Source of the DNA: JAICNG01 sp035249985
GTDB lineage: Bacteria > Gemmatimonadota > Gemmatimonadetes > Gemmatimonadales > Gemmatimonadaceae
DNA: 64,000 bases
Assembly: GCA_035249985.1 (NCBI GenBank)
Contig: DATFFP010000030.1
Coordinates: 1-64,000 of the forward strand
Direction of reading: 5' to 3'
Each line of letters starts with the position of its first letter. Within the stretch, counting starts at the first letter, position 1. Both the position numbers and the translations under genes were made by a program. The notes beneath the pieces were generated by a model. It was not told the origin of the DNA. It made no database searches and worked only from the letters and a program-made list of their open reading frames with translations. This document shows, piece by piece, positions 17,810 to 26,145 of this stretch.

Positions 17810-20800
17810 ATGTTCAGACTCCGTGCGATCGCTGCGCTCGGCGTGGCCGCCGCGCTGGCTGCGCTTTCACCCTCTACACTTTCCGCCCAAGGCGTTACCA
17901 CGGGCGCCGTCACCGGCGTCGTCACTGACGAGTCGGGACAGGGCGTGGAGAACGCACAGATCCAGGTCACCAACCGCGCGACCGGATACACCACCGGCAG
18001 CCTTACGCGCGTCGGCGGCCGGTATTTCGTCCAGGGGCTCGATGTTGGCAGCCAGTACGCGGTCACCGTCCGCCTCCTCGGCTATCAGCCGCAAACGGTC
18101 GAGAACATCCGCGTCGTGCTCGGCACCGCGACCCCGGTCGACATCCGGCTGGTTCGTCAGGCGACCGAGCTGGCCGGCGTGACTGTCACCGCGCCGCCCA
18201 CGGATTTCTCTCCGACACGTCAGGGTGTCGCGACCATCGTCACCGATTCCGTGTTGCAGAGCCTGCCGTCGCTCGGTCGCGACTTCACCGATTTCACCAA
18301 GCTCACGCCCCAGGTCTCGCAGCCGACGACCGACGCACCCAGCGCTGGTGGTGCGTACAACCGCCTCAACAACTACACGGTCGATGGTGCGAACCAGAAC
18401 GACCGCTTCAACCTCGGCTCGTCCGAGGGTGTCCCCGGTGGCGCGACCGGTGGTCGCATCATCTCGATGGATGCGGTGAAGGAGTTCCAGGTACTGATGT
18501 CGCCCACGGACGTTAGGCAGGGCAATTTCGCCGGCATGCTCGTCAACGCCGTGACGAAGAGCGGCACGAACCAGTGGCAGGGCGGCGCGACGTACAGCTA
18601 TCGCAACTCCAGCATGGCGCAGGACGTTGCCTTCCTCCGCGATGCCGACCTCACGATTCACCAGTACGGCTTTCAGCTCGGAGGTCCGATCATTCGCGAC
18701 AGACTGCACATCTTTCTCGCTCCTGAGTTCCAGACGCGGAACCAACCCTCGTCGGGGCCGTACCTCGGCGCCCCCGCAGGCACGCCCGGGTTGATTCCGG
18801 CTGACACGATCGCGCGCATTCGCTCGATCATGCAGGCGCGCGGGTTCGACGTGGGAACGGCCGAGCAGACCACCAATGAGAATCCGCTGACGAACCTGTT
18901 CGGCCGCATCGACTGGCAGGCGACCGGATCGACTCGCGTTGTGTTCCGGCAGCTCTGGAACAAGGCCGAGCAGTTCGAGTTCTCGCGCACGACCGGCACG
19001 TTCAACGCGTCGGCGACGCCGGGAACGCAGTTCGCGGGTTTCCGACTCGGGTCCAGCTCGTTCACCCGCGAGAACAAGAATCAGTCGTCGGCGCTGCAGC
19101 TGTTCACGAACATGGCCAATGGCGCCTCGAACGAGTTCTCGATCGCCTATAACAAGATCAGCGACGTTCGCATCGTGCCTGGCGCAGCGCCCGAGATCAG
19201 CGTGAACGCCTGTCCTGTCGGTGGGGCCGGATGCCCGACGAATGCCGCGGTCACGTTTGGGACCGAGCAGTTCTCGCCCGACAACATCCTCGAGCAGGAC
19301 ATCACGGAGATCACGAACAACTACACGATGCCCTGGGGCGCGCACACTATCACGTTCGGTGCTCGATTCGAGCACGCCAAGGTGTTCAACAACTTTGCGC
19401 AGCGCTTGTTCGGTCACTACCTGTTCGCGAATATCGATTCACTGGAGGCCGGCGGCGCCCTCAACTACTCGCTCGGGTATGACAACGGCGGGGGCATCGC
19501 GGCTGACTTTCGAACGCAGCAGTACAGCCTGTACGCACAGGACCAGTGGGATTTCTCGCGCAACCTGCGGCTGACGTTCGGATTGCGCGCCGATCTGCCG
19601 AGGCTGCTGGACAATCCCGCGTATAACGACAGCATTCAGCGCCGTGCGGGATTCAACACGACGGTGATTCCAAAATCGCGCGTCCTCCTCTCGCCGCGCG
19701 TTGGTTTCAACTGGAATCCCGGTGGCGAGGACCGCAATCAGGTGCGGGGCAACGTCGGCATCTTCACCGGACCGCCGCCGTTCATCATGCTGGGCAACGC
19801 GTTCGCGAACACGGGCCTCGGTCTCGTCACGCTGCTCTGCAGCAGGCCGGACGCCGACACGCGGCCGGCGCCTTTCGTGATCGATGTAACGCAGCTCCCG
19901 CGCTCCTGTGGCACGTCGCCGAATCCAGCGCCGGGCGCGGCCGGTACGGGCGGCGTGAATATCACGGATCCAGACTTCAAGTATCCGCAGAACTTTGTCA
20001 CGACGGCCGGGTTCGACCGCCAGCTTCCGTACGACGTCATCTTCACGTTCGAGGGAATGTACCGGAAGGCGATCAACGGGCTCGCCGTGGTGGACAAGAA
20101 CCTCCGAGGCCCGCGCCTCGTCGGCGGTCAGCCATACCGGGACCGGGAAGGGCGAATCCTGTACGCCGATACGATCGGCGCCACGGGAACCGTCAACAAC
20201 AACAGTCAGAGGCGCATCACGTCGATTGGTACGCCAGCGGTGAGCTTCGGTGAAGGAATCATCCAGGTCACCAATCAGTCGGCAGACTACAACTACACGC
20301 TCTCGGCGCAACTCAAGCGCCGTTTCGGCGAGGCGCTCCATCTGACGGCCGCGTACACGTACATGCAGTCGAAGGACGTTCAGAGCCTGACGTCGGACCG
20401 TGCGATCTCCAACTGGCGTAACGGGCGGGTCTACGCGGGCCTCGAGGATGATCTCGACGATGCGACGACGTCGTACTTCGAGCGGCCGCACCGCATCATC
20501 GCGTACGGGTCGTACTCGCTCCCGTGGAAGACGACGCAGATCTCCGCATTCTACGAGGGCATGTCCGGAACGCCGTTCACCTACACCGTGGTCGGCGATC
20601 TGAACGGAGACGGCAACAATGGAAACGACCCGATGTACATCCCGCGCGATGCGACCGATGTGACCGAGATGCGCATCGGAACGGTCGTCGGCGGTGTATT
20701 TGCGCCGAACCCTGCTGAGGCGCAGCTCGTCGAGGATTTCATCGCCAGTCACGATTGCCTCGACGATCAGCGCGGGCAGATCATGGAGCGCAACAGCTGC

Positions 20801-21130
20801 CGGAGTCCCTGGCAGAACCGGCTCGACGTTGCGCTGCGTCAGGACATCCCAACGATTCGTGGGCAGCGGCTGAGCCTGCGCCTCGACATCGTGAACTTCC
20901 TGAACTTTCTCAACAAGGACTGGGGGCAGATCCGGCTTCCCAGCGTCAATCAGAATTTCCCGCAGCAGCCGATCCTTCGCCAAAACAGCCGCACGGTCGG
21001 TTCGCTCAACCAGCAGTACGTGAACTACACCTTCGAAAACGTTCCGAAGACGAGCGGTGCATTCCGGAAGGATCAGCAGAACCAGGCCAACTTCTACCGG
21101 ATGCAGCTGACGCTGAAGTACAGCTTCTAA
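17810..21130 (+). CDS. Oar-type TonB-dependent outer-membrane receptor
   Basis: The product is 1106 aa from the ATG at 17810, which has GAGG 9-10 nt upstream; the ATG at 17801 is too close to it. A signal peptide ends in LSAQG. A carboxypeptidase-regulatory-like beta domain follows (GVVTDESGQGVENAQIQVTN...), then a plug with GGAYNRLNNYTVDGANQND and a long 22-strand barrel ending in an aromatic residue (LTLKYSF). The N-terminal domain plus plug matches the Oar/CarboxypepD_reg-TonB family common in Gemmatimonadota, Acidobacteria and Bacteroidota. It imports a large ligand, probably glycan or peptide. The ligand is unknown. Confidence 0.93.
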   Translation: MFRLRAIAALGVAAALAALSPSTLSAQGVTTGAVTGVVTDESGQGVENAQIQVTNRATGYTTGSLTRVGGRYFVQGLDVGSQYAVTVRLLGYQPQTVENIRVVLGTATPVDIRLVRQATELAGVTVTAPPTDFSPTRQGVATIVTDSVLQSLPSLGRDFTDFTKLTPQVSQPTTDAPSAGGAYNRLNNYTVDGANQNDRFNLGSSEGVPGGATGGRIISMDAVKEFQVLMSPTDVRQGNFAGMLVNAVTKSGTNQWQGGATYSYRNSSMAQDVAFLRDADLTIHQYGFQLGGPIIRDRLHIFLAPEFQTRNQPSSGPYLGAPAGTPGLIPADTIARIRSIMQARGFDVGTAEQTTNENPLTNLFGRIDWQATGSTRVVFRQLWNKAEQFEFSRTTGTFNASATPGTQFAGFRLGSSSFTRENKNQSSALQLFTNMANGASNEFSIAYNKISDVRIVPGAAPEISVNACPVGGAGCPTNAAVTFGTEQFSPDNILEQDITEITNNYTMPWGAHTITFGARFEHAKVFNNFAQRLFGHYLFANIDSLEAGGALNYSLGYDNGGGIAADFRTQQYSLYAQDQWDFSRNLRLTFGLRADLPRLLDNPAYNDSIQRRAGFNTTVIPKSRVLLSPRVGFNWNPGGEDRNQVRGNVGIFTGPPPFIMLGNAFANTGLGLVTLLCSRPDADTRPAPFVIDVTQLPRSCGTSPNPAPGAAGTGGVNITDPDFKYPQNFVTTAGFDRQLPYDVIFTFEGMYRKAINGLAVVDKNLRGPRLVGGQPYRDREGRILYADTIGATGTVNNNSQRRITSIGTPAVSFGEGIIQVTNQSADYNYTLSAQLKRRFGEALHLTAAYTYMQSKDVQSLTSDRAISNWRNGRVYAGLEDDLDDATTSYFERPHRIIAYGSYSLPWKTTQISAFYEGMSGTPFTYTVVGDLNGDGNNGNDPMYIPRDATDVTEMRIGTVVGGVFAPNPAEAQLVEDFIASHDCLDDQRGQIMERNSCRSPWQNRLDVALRQDIPTIRGQRLSLRLDIVNFLNFLNKDWGQIRLPSVNQNFPQQPILRQNSRTVGSLNQQYVNYTFENVPKTSGAFRKDQQNQANFYRMQLTLKYSF

Positions 21131-21131
21131 A

Positions 21132-21216
21132 GGCGCTGGAAAAGCGCTGAGGGCGCTGGAGCAGCGCTGGGGTTTCAGCGCTACTCCAGCGCTCCCAGCG
21201 CTGTTCCAGCGCCAGT
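21132..21216. repeat. Long imperfect hairpin built from GCGCTGG repeats
   Basis: The left arm carries GGCGCTGGA-, AGCGCTGAG-, GGCGCTGGA- and AGCGCTGGG-like units. The right arm is their complement, giving a stem of about 40 bp with a few mismatches and a very short loop (GTTTC). It fills the gap between two convergent genes and probably acts as a terminator for both. The same word recurs in the minisatellite at 24351. Confidence 0.85.
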
Positions 21217-21217
21217 T

Positions 21218-22789
21218 CTACTTCAGAATGCTCTCGGCTTGCGCGAACGCCTCTACCGCGCGCTTGACGTCGCCGCTCTGCACCGCGGCGAGACGATAGA
21301 ATCCCGCGTCCCCCCATTTCGCGAGCGCCACCCACCTAACGATCGCGCGCTCCAGCCGCGTGTCGGCTTCCGCCCCATCCGGAATTGTCACCCCTTGCTC
21401 GACGGCGAATCGCCGAAAGTCGGCAACGGCGCCCGAAGCCGCCTGTCCCGACGCCGCGAGCCCATCGAGCGTCGAATACGCCCCGCCCGCGGCCATCACA
21501 TGGCCCGCGATCCACTTGAGATCCAGCCGCTCCTCGTGCACGCGCGCCAGCCAGAGCGGTGCAGGCTCGCCCTCGGGGAACACGATGTCCGGATAAATGC
21601 CGCCCCCACCATACACGACGCGCCCGCTCGTCGTCTTGCATGACGGGCGGCCGACAGTGTCGCGGTCCGCGCCAGCAAGTCGGTAATAGTCCCGGCGGGT
21701 GATGCCGTGGTAGCGGCGCTGGATGACGCGCCCGCATGGCGTCCGCACGTGTCCGACCACGAGCATGACGACGGAGCCGTCCGTCAACGGGAATCCCTGC
21801 ATGAGCAATGACTTGCCGAAGCTCGGACGGCCGACGATCAAGGCGCGGTCGTGGTCCTGCAGCGCACCCGCGACCAGCTCGGAGGCACTGGCGGTGCCGT
21901 CGTTCACCATCACCACCATCGGATAGCGCTTCTCACGACTCCAGAAGGAGCGACCAACGCGGCCGGTATCGCTCACCTCTTCCTTGCGACCCTGCTGCGT
22001 ATACACCAGGGCGCCCTTGGGAAGAAACTCCCCGGCCACCTTCGCCGCTTCGTCGACGAGCCCACCGCCGTTGTCGCGGAGGTCCAGGATCAGCCGCTTC
22101 ATCCCCTCGTGCTCCAGCCGAGAGAGGGCATCGTGCAAATCGTCCGCGACCTTGTCCGACTCGAACGAGATCAGCCGCACGTAGCCGGTCGTCGCGTCGA
22201 GGAGGAAGGAAGCCACCACCGCGCTCTCCTCGCCTGGACGCTCCCGCTTTACCTCCCGGTCGAGCTGCACGCGCGAGCCGTCCAGCCGCCTGCGCTCCAG
22301 CGTTAGGCGTACCCTGGAGTTCTTGGCGCCTGCGAGGGCAATCTCGAGCTCACCGGCACTTGCCCAGGGAACGGGCTTGCCATCGACAGCGATCAGCTCG
22401 TCACCGGGGAGTATGTCCGACCGAGCCGCTTCCGTTCCCGGCGCGACCGAGATCACCACCGGAGCGCCTTCGACCATGCTGAAGTTCACCGGCACCGGAT
22501 GCATCTTCCGCTCCCGGTATGCCTTCTCTTTCTCCGGCGTCAGCTGGTAATACGCGTACACCCACGAGTGTGGATCCGCGGCCGCCACCATCCCTCGAAT
22601 CGCGGACATGATGAGCCGGTGGGAATCCAGCGAGTCCGGATGGTTCACGCGCAGCTGATTGAGCACCTGGCTGAACAGCTGCAGGTCCTCGTACATCGTG
22701 CGCTTTCGGATGACGCGCGCGCTGTCCTGCGCGAAGGCGGCGGGCATGAGCACTGTCACCCCCACCGCCGCGAGGAAGAGGCGGCGCAC
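21218..22789 (-). CDS. S41 family C-terminal processing-type serine protease
   Basis: The product is 523 aa from the GTG at 22789, supported by GGGAGGG upstream and a signal peptide (LFLAAVGVTVLMPAAFAQ). A PDZ domain (VVISVAPGTEAARSDILPGDELIAVDG) is followed by the S41 core: LRDNGGGLVDEA, then NDGTASASELVAG with the nucleophile Ser, and RPSFGKS with the general-base Lys. The C-terminal helical region is about 130 residues. CtpA-like proteases trim periplasmic proteins. Its start lies one base after the stop of the upstream TPR gene, so translation is coupled. Confidence 0.9.
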   Translation of the reverse strand: MRRLFLAAVGVTVLMPAAFAQDSARVIRKRTMYEDLQLFSQVLNQLRVNHPDSLDSHRLIMSAIRGMVAAADPHSWVYAYYQLTPEKEKAYRERKMHPVPVNFSMVEGAPVVISVAPGTEAARSDILPGDELIAVDGKPVPWASAGELEIALAGAKNSRVRLTLERRRLDGSRVQLDREVKRERPGEESAVVASFLLDATTGYVRLISFESDKVADDLHDALSRLEHEGMKRLILDLRDNGGGLVDEAAKVAGEFLPKGALVYTQQGRKEEVSDTGRVGRSFWSREKRYPMVVMVNDGTASASELVAGALQDHDRALIVGRPSFGKSLLMQGFPLTDGSVVMLVVGHVRTPCGRVIQRRYHGITRRDYYRLAGADRDTVGRPSCKTTSGRVVYGGGGIYPDIVFPEGEPAPLWLARVHEERLDLKWIAGHVMAAGGAYSTLDGLAASGQAASGAVADFRRFAVEQGVTIPDGAEADTRLERAIVRWVALAKWGDAGFYRLAAVQSGDVKRAVEAFAQAESILK

Positions 22790-22790
22790 C

Positions 22791-23954
22791 TTATTTCCCT
22801 CCCACTGACGAGAGCGCGGTGAGACGCGCCTGCGCCATGGCCCTGAGCTCGTTGTTTTGAGACGCGAGCGACATGAACTTGTTGTACTGCGCAATCGCCT
22901 CCGTCGGCTTTCCAAGTCCTTCGTATGCGCTGCCTAACAGCCCATACGCACGCGCGTACCACGGCTCGAGCTCAATGGCCCGCAGGAGATGCGGCTCCGC
23001 CTCGGCGTGCTTCCCCAGTGCGACGAGCACGGCGCCGTACTCCACACGAAGTGGCGCGTCATCGGTGTTCAACTCGACCGCCAATTCATACTCGGAGAGC
23101 GCGTCTGCAGTGTCGCCAGCCGCCAACGCCAAAGACGCCATGCGCTGATGCGCGACGTAGAACGAAAGATCCTCCGTGAGTGCTCGTCCCAGCGCCTCGC
23201 GCGCTTCCGGCAGCTTGCCCGCCTGGATGTACGCGTTGGCGATGCTGTATTCGTACATCGCCTTGGATCGATACAGCACCACGAGATCCTTGTCGTCTTC
23301 CTTGCGATAGCCTTCGAGTGCGCGATTCATCTCAGCGACGGTGCTGTCGAATCGGCCCATGTGAAAGAAGGCGCGGGCACGCTCGGCGTGGAGATCGTAG
23401 TCCTTCGGCTTCTTCGCGATCGCCTTCGCATACAGCTGGACGGCCTCCGGGAACCGTGTATCGCTGTACGCGACCCAGGCGAGAAAGTCCGGGCTCGATC
23501 CCATCAGCCCACCCCGGCCATCGGTCAGCGTATCGATCAGGCGATCGATCAGCATCTTGTCATGCCGGCGGAACAGAAATGGATCGCGAAGCAACGCCCG
23601 GTAGTGCAGTGAGTCGACCCGCTTCGTCTCGGCGGCACGGAGCACGTACTTCGTCCCGTTCAGGTACTTCCAGAAGCGCTCGAGATCGGAGAGATGGTAC
23701 GCGATGCGCTGCGCGTAGAGCGGATCCGCCCACGCCGGGTCGATACGCGACGCCCAGTAAAAGGCGTCCTGTGCGGCTCTTGGGTTCGACCGCATCTGGC
23801 CGAGACCCCAGTAGTAGTAGGCGGGCGCCGCGTTGGTATCCCGACCCGCCTCCATCTTCGGGCGCTTGGGTTCCTTCGGCTTCTTTTGCGCGTCGGCCAC
23901 GGCGGCGAGCACGAGAGCGGCCACGACAAGGGACGCGGCACGGAGCGGTCGCAT
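22791..23954 (-). CDS. Exported TPR-repeat protein
   Basis: The product is 387 aa. The ATG at 23954 is preferred because GGAAGG lies 6 nt upstream; the ATG at 23960 is too close. The signal peptide is LRAASLVVAALVLAAVADAQ, followed by a Lys/Pro-rich linker (KKPKEPKRPK) and several tetratricopeptide repeats in the C-terminal half (for example AEPHLLRAIELEPWYARAYG). It is in an operon with the S41 protease, so it may be the adaptor or substrate recruiter, as lipoprotein TPR partners are for other Ctp proteases. This is inference from context. Confidence 0.85.
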   Translation of the reverse strand: MRPLRAASLVVAALVLAAVADAQKKPKEPKRPKMEAGRDTNAAPAYYYWGLGQMRSNPRAAQDAFYWASRIDPAWADPLYAQRIAYHLSDLERFWKYLNGTKYVLRAAETKRVDSLHYRALLRDPFLFRRHDKMLIDRLIDTLTDGRGGLMGSSPDFLAWVAYSDTRFPEAVQLYAKAIAKKPKDYDLHAERARAFFHMGRFDSTVAEMNRALEGYRKEDDKDLVVLYRSKAMYEYSIANAYIQAGKLPEAREALGRALTEDLSFYVAHQRMASLALAAGDTADALSEYELAVELNTDDAPLRVEYGAVLVALGKHAEAEPHLLRAIELEPWYARAYGLLGSAYEGLGKPTEAIAQYNKFMSLASQNNELRAMAQARLTALSSVGGK

Positions 23955-24146
23955 GGGCATCCTTCCGATGAGTGACGAGACCTGTGTCGCCAGGGGCGAC
24001 ATGTGCGTCAGACTACGGGGCCACGGTTCGAGCACATGGCGCCAGGAGCAAATGAGGGAGCTAGCGGCGGGTAACAATCCGACGATCATCGCCCCCACGT
24101 CGTCTTCGACGCGCGTCAGGCGGGGTGAGTCACGAATTCGTTAGGG

Positions 24147-24336
24147 TACAATGCCTGACGATAGCTCGCCAGTGTCAGATGGACACGAAACCGAACATCC
24201 TCCACAGCCAGGCCCATTTACAAGGCACGCTCCTGGCCATAGTATCGGGAAGGCAGGCGCTCTCTGCACCTGCCGTCGCCGCCGCGTGAACGGCGTGGCG
24301 GTCATGCCCCCCAGGCGTTTGCCTGGGGGGCTCTTT
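24147..24336 (+). ncRNA. Putative orphan structured RNA (about 177 nt) with promoter and terminator
   Basis: A -10-like TACAAT at 24147-24152 would start transcription near 24159; the -35 is weak. The transcript would fold into four stem-loops: GTGTC/GACAC (24172-24186), GCCAGG/CCTGGC (24207-24237), GGCAGG/CCTGCC (24252-24274), and an 8-bp bulged stem at 24277-24300 with loop CGTGAA. It ends in a strong intrinsic terminator. There is no rightward gene after it, so it is not a leader. I could not match it to 6S, SRP, tmRNA or RNase P. Confidence 0.5.
24306..24336 (+). terminator. Strong intrinsic terminator of the orphan RNA
   Basis: An 11-bp perfect GC stem (GCCCCCCAGGC / GCCTGGGGGGC), GTTT loop, followed by TCTTTT. 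It is unidirectional for the plus strand. Confidence 0.9.
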
Positions 24337-24347
24337 TCATCACTGCG

Positions 24348-24498
24348 AGGCGCTGAAGGCGCTAAAAGCGCTGGAGGCGCTGAAGGTTGAACCCCCAGCG
24401 CCCCCAGCGCCCCCAGCGCCCCCAGCGCCTCCAGCGCCTCCAGCGCCTCCAGCGCCTCTAGCGCCTCTAGCGCCTCTAGCGCCTCTAGCGCCTCAGCG
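24348..24498. repeat. 9-bp minisatellite with opposed left block
   Basis: Left block: about four copies of (A)GGCGCTGAA-like units (24349-24386). Right block: 11 full 9-bp units from 24392 to 24490, in order four CCCCCAGCG, three CCTCCAGCG and four CCTCTAGCG, then a truncated CCTCAGCG. The right block is the complement of the left, so they can pair. The last unit supplies the stop codon of the rhomboid gene. Confidence 0.95.
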
Positions 24499-25404
24499 GT
24501 CCTTCAACCTCTTCGACATCTCCTCCAGCAGCTTCCGCTCTTCGCTCGTCAGGCTCGACAAGCCTTTCTCGCTGATCTTGTCGAGAACACGGTCGAGCGC
24601 CTCGGCCTTCGCATCGCGCGCATGGGCGACGGGCGTCGCGGTCGCAGGGCGGCGCGGCGCGGCCAGTGCTTTGTTGCTGCGCGCGATGACTTCGTCGATT
24701 CCCTCGCGGCGCTCCGAGTCACGCGGCCGTGACCGCGGAATCGCCCGGGGCGGCTCGTCCGGCACGTCGGGTAACGGTGACATCCGCTCGCGCAAACGCT
24801 CCAGGCTCACGCCCGCGGAGATCCAGCGCAGGTACAACCAGCCAAACGCGAAGCCACCGAGGTGAGCGAAGTAGGCGACGTTCGGTGACGCCCCAATGAC
24901 GCCGAGTCCGCGCGTGAGATCGAGAACCGCGAGGCCCGCCACGAGCCACTTTACCTTCACCGGCACCAGGAAAAACAGGACTTCGTCATCCGGCCACCGC
25001 ATCGCGTAGGCGAGCATCACGCCATACACCGCGCCCGATGCGCCGATGAGCGTCCCATCGCGCGTGATCATCAGATGCATGAGCCACGCGCCGAGCCCGC
25101 ACCACACGTAGAACAGCCCGAAGCTCCGCGGATTCCACGCCTGTTCCACGCGGCGTCCGAAGAGCCACAGCGAATACATGTTGAAGAAGATGTGCAGGAA
25201 GTCGCCGTGAACGAACATGTACGTCAACACGGTCCACGGCTGCTCGGTGAGATCGCGCACGTGGAAGCCGAGCCCGGCCTGGATGTCCGCGCGATCGATC
25301 ATCGTCATCTGGAGGAAATAGACGACGACATTCATCGCGATGAGCCACCGCACCGCGGGCGTCATCCGCGGTGGCTCGAGATCATCCGTGACGGTGAACG
25401 ACAT
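24493..25404 (-). CDS. Rhomboid family intramembrane serine protease
   Basis: The product is 303 aa. The first about 200 residues form a six-helix rhomboid core: HGDFLHIFFNMYSLW in helix 2, GASGAVYG with nucleophile Ser123, and AHLGGFAFG with catalytic His181. The cytoplasmic C-terminal extension of about 100 residues is charged and ends in a helical stretch (LTSEERKLLEEMSKRLKDR). Rhomboids cleave single-pass membrane proteins; the substrate is unknown. The stop codon lies inside the last minisatellite unit, so repeat changes could alter the C-terminus. Confidence 0.93.
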   Translation of the reverse strand: MSFTVTDDLEPPRMTPAVRWLIAMNVVVYFLQMTMIDRADIQAGLGFHVRDLTEQPWTVLTYMFVHGDFLHIFFNMYSLWLFGRRVEQAWNPRSFGLFYVWCGLGAWLMHLMITRDGTLIGASGAVYGVMLAYAMRWPDDEVLFFLVPVKVKWLVAGLAVLDLTRGLGVIGASPNVAYFAHLGGFAFGWLYLRWISAGVSLERLRERMSPLPDVPDEPPRAIPRSRPRDSERREGIDEVIARSNKALAAPRRPATATPVAHARDAKAEALDRVLDKISEKGLSSLTSEERKLLEEMSKRLKDR

Positions 25405-25479
25405 GCGGCTGCTCCTGCGCTGCTCGTGCCTCTAATAACCGCGCGTCCGGCCGCGGGTTCCGCGCGGTCCTTGAGCCGG

Positions 25480-26145
25480 TCAGCGAACGCCGATCGGCGA
25501 GGGAACGGGGAGCGTGAGACGAACGTCCGGGTGCACCGACGCCGCCTGCTCGAGAAGCGAAGCGTAACGCCGGTCGAGACCCCGCTTTTCCTCGCCGGGG
25601 AGGGGATGCACAACAATCTTCGTGCCCACGCTAACCGCGCGGGCTTGCTCGATCAATCGCAGTACCACCTGATCCGCAATGCCCTCGCGCAGCGGCAGGA
25701 TGAGGGCGTGCTCCAGCTTCGCCTGCGCGGCCGCGGCGAGCATCTCGAGCGCCCGGTCGCTGGATGCTGACGGCGCACCGAAGTCGATCGTCACCTGAAC
25801 CATCGACAGGGCAAAGGCCAGCTCGGGCACCGCCTCCGGACGTGCCACGTCGGCATCGAGCATTACCGGCAACGGGGGCGGCTTCTGCTGAAAGGTGGCG
25901 AGGAGAAAATTCACGCCCACCAATGGATCGCGACCCGCGAGCGAAATCGAATGCGGGCGCGACCGCTCGAGCGCACGCTCCATGTGCCGGATCATCGTCT
26001 CCGGCGTGTACATCGTCGCGGTCTCGGCCTCGCCGGCGAATCGAACGAACAGCTGTCGGTATCCCGCCCACACGCCGTACGCCTGAACGCCCGATACGAT
26101 GCCGCTGAGCGCGGCGGTGGCGGGGTTCCGGCGTGGTGGTGTCAC
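25480..26145 (-). CDS. Protein of unknown function coupled to ddl
   Basis: The product is 221 aa with GTG start overlapping the ddl stop as GTGA, so it is translationally coupled. The N-terminal region has a short hydrophobic stretch (TAALSGIVSGVQAYGVWAGY). The rest alternates beta strands and helices (PVMLDADVARPEAVPELAF, ALILPLREGIADQVVLRLIEQA, KIVVHPLPGEEKRG), suggesting an alpha/beta fold. I do not recognise a family, and no catalytic motif stands out. Co-occurrence with D-Ala-D-Ala ligase may hint at an envelope role, but this is weak. Confidence 0.7.
   Translation of the reverse strand: MTPPRRNPATAALSGIVSGVQAYGVWAGYRQLFVRFAGEAETATMYTPETMIRHMERALERSRPHSISLAGRDPLVGVNFLLATFQQKPPPLPVMLDADVARPEAVPELAFALSMVQVTIDFGAPSASSDRALEMLAAAAQAKLEHALILPLREGIADQVVLRLIEQARAVSVGTKIVVHPLPGEEKRGLDRRYASLLEQAASVHPDVRLTLPVPSPIGVR

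Noticed and set aside
17867..20983. Two large minus-strand frames opposite the Oar-type receptor
   Set aside because: Their translations are low-complexity Arg/Val-rich and lack domains; the plus-strand receptor explains the openness.
24159..24336. 6S RNA, SRP RNA or a riboswitch
   Set aside because: No long closing stem with a central bubble, no SRP GGAAGCAG-type motif, and no rightward gene after it for a riboswitch to control.
24151..24390. 79-codon plus-strand frame over the orphan RNA
   Set aside because: It runs through stem-loops and the terminator and has no ribosome binding site; the RNA explanation fits better.
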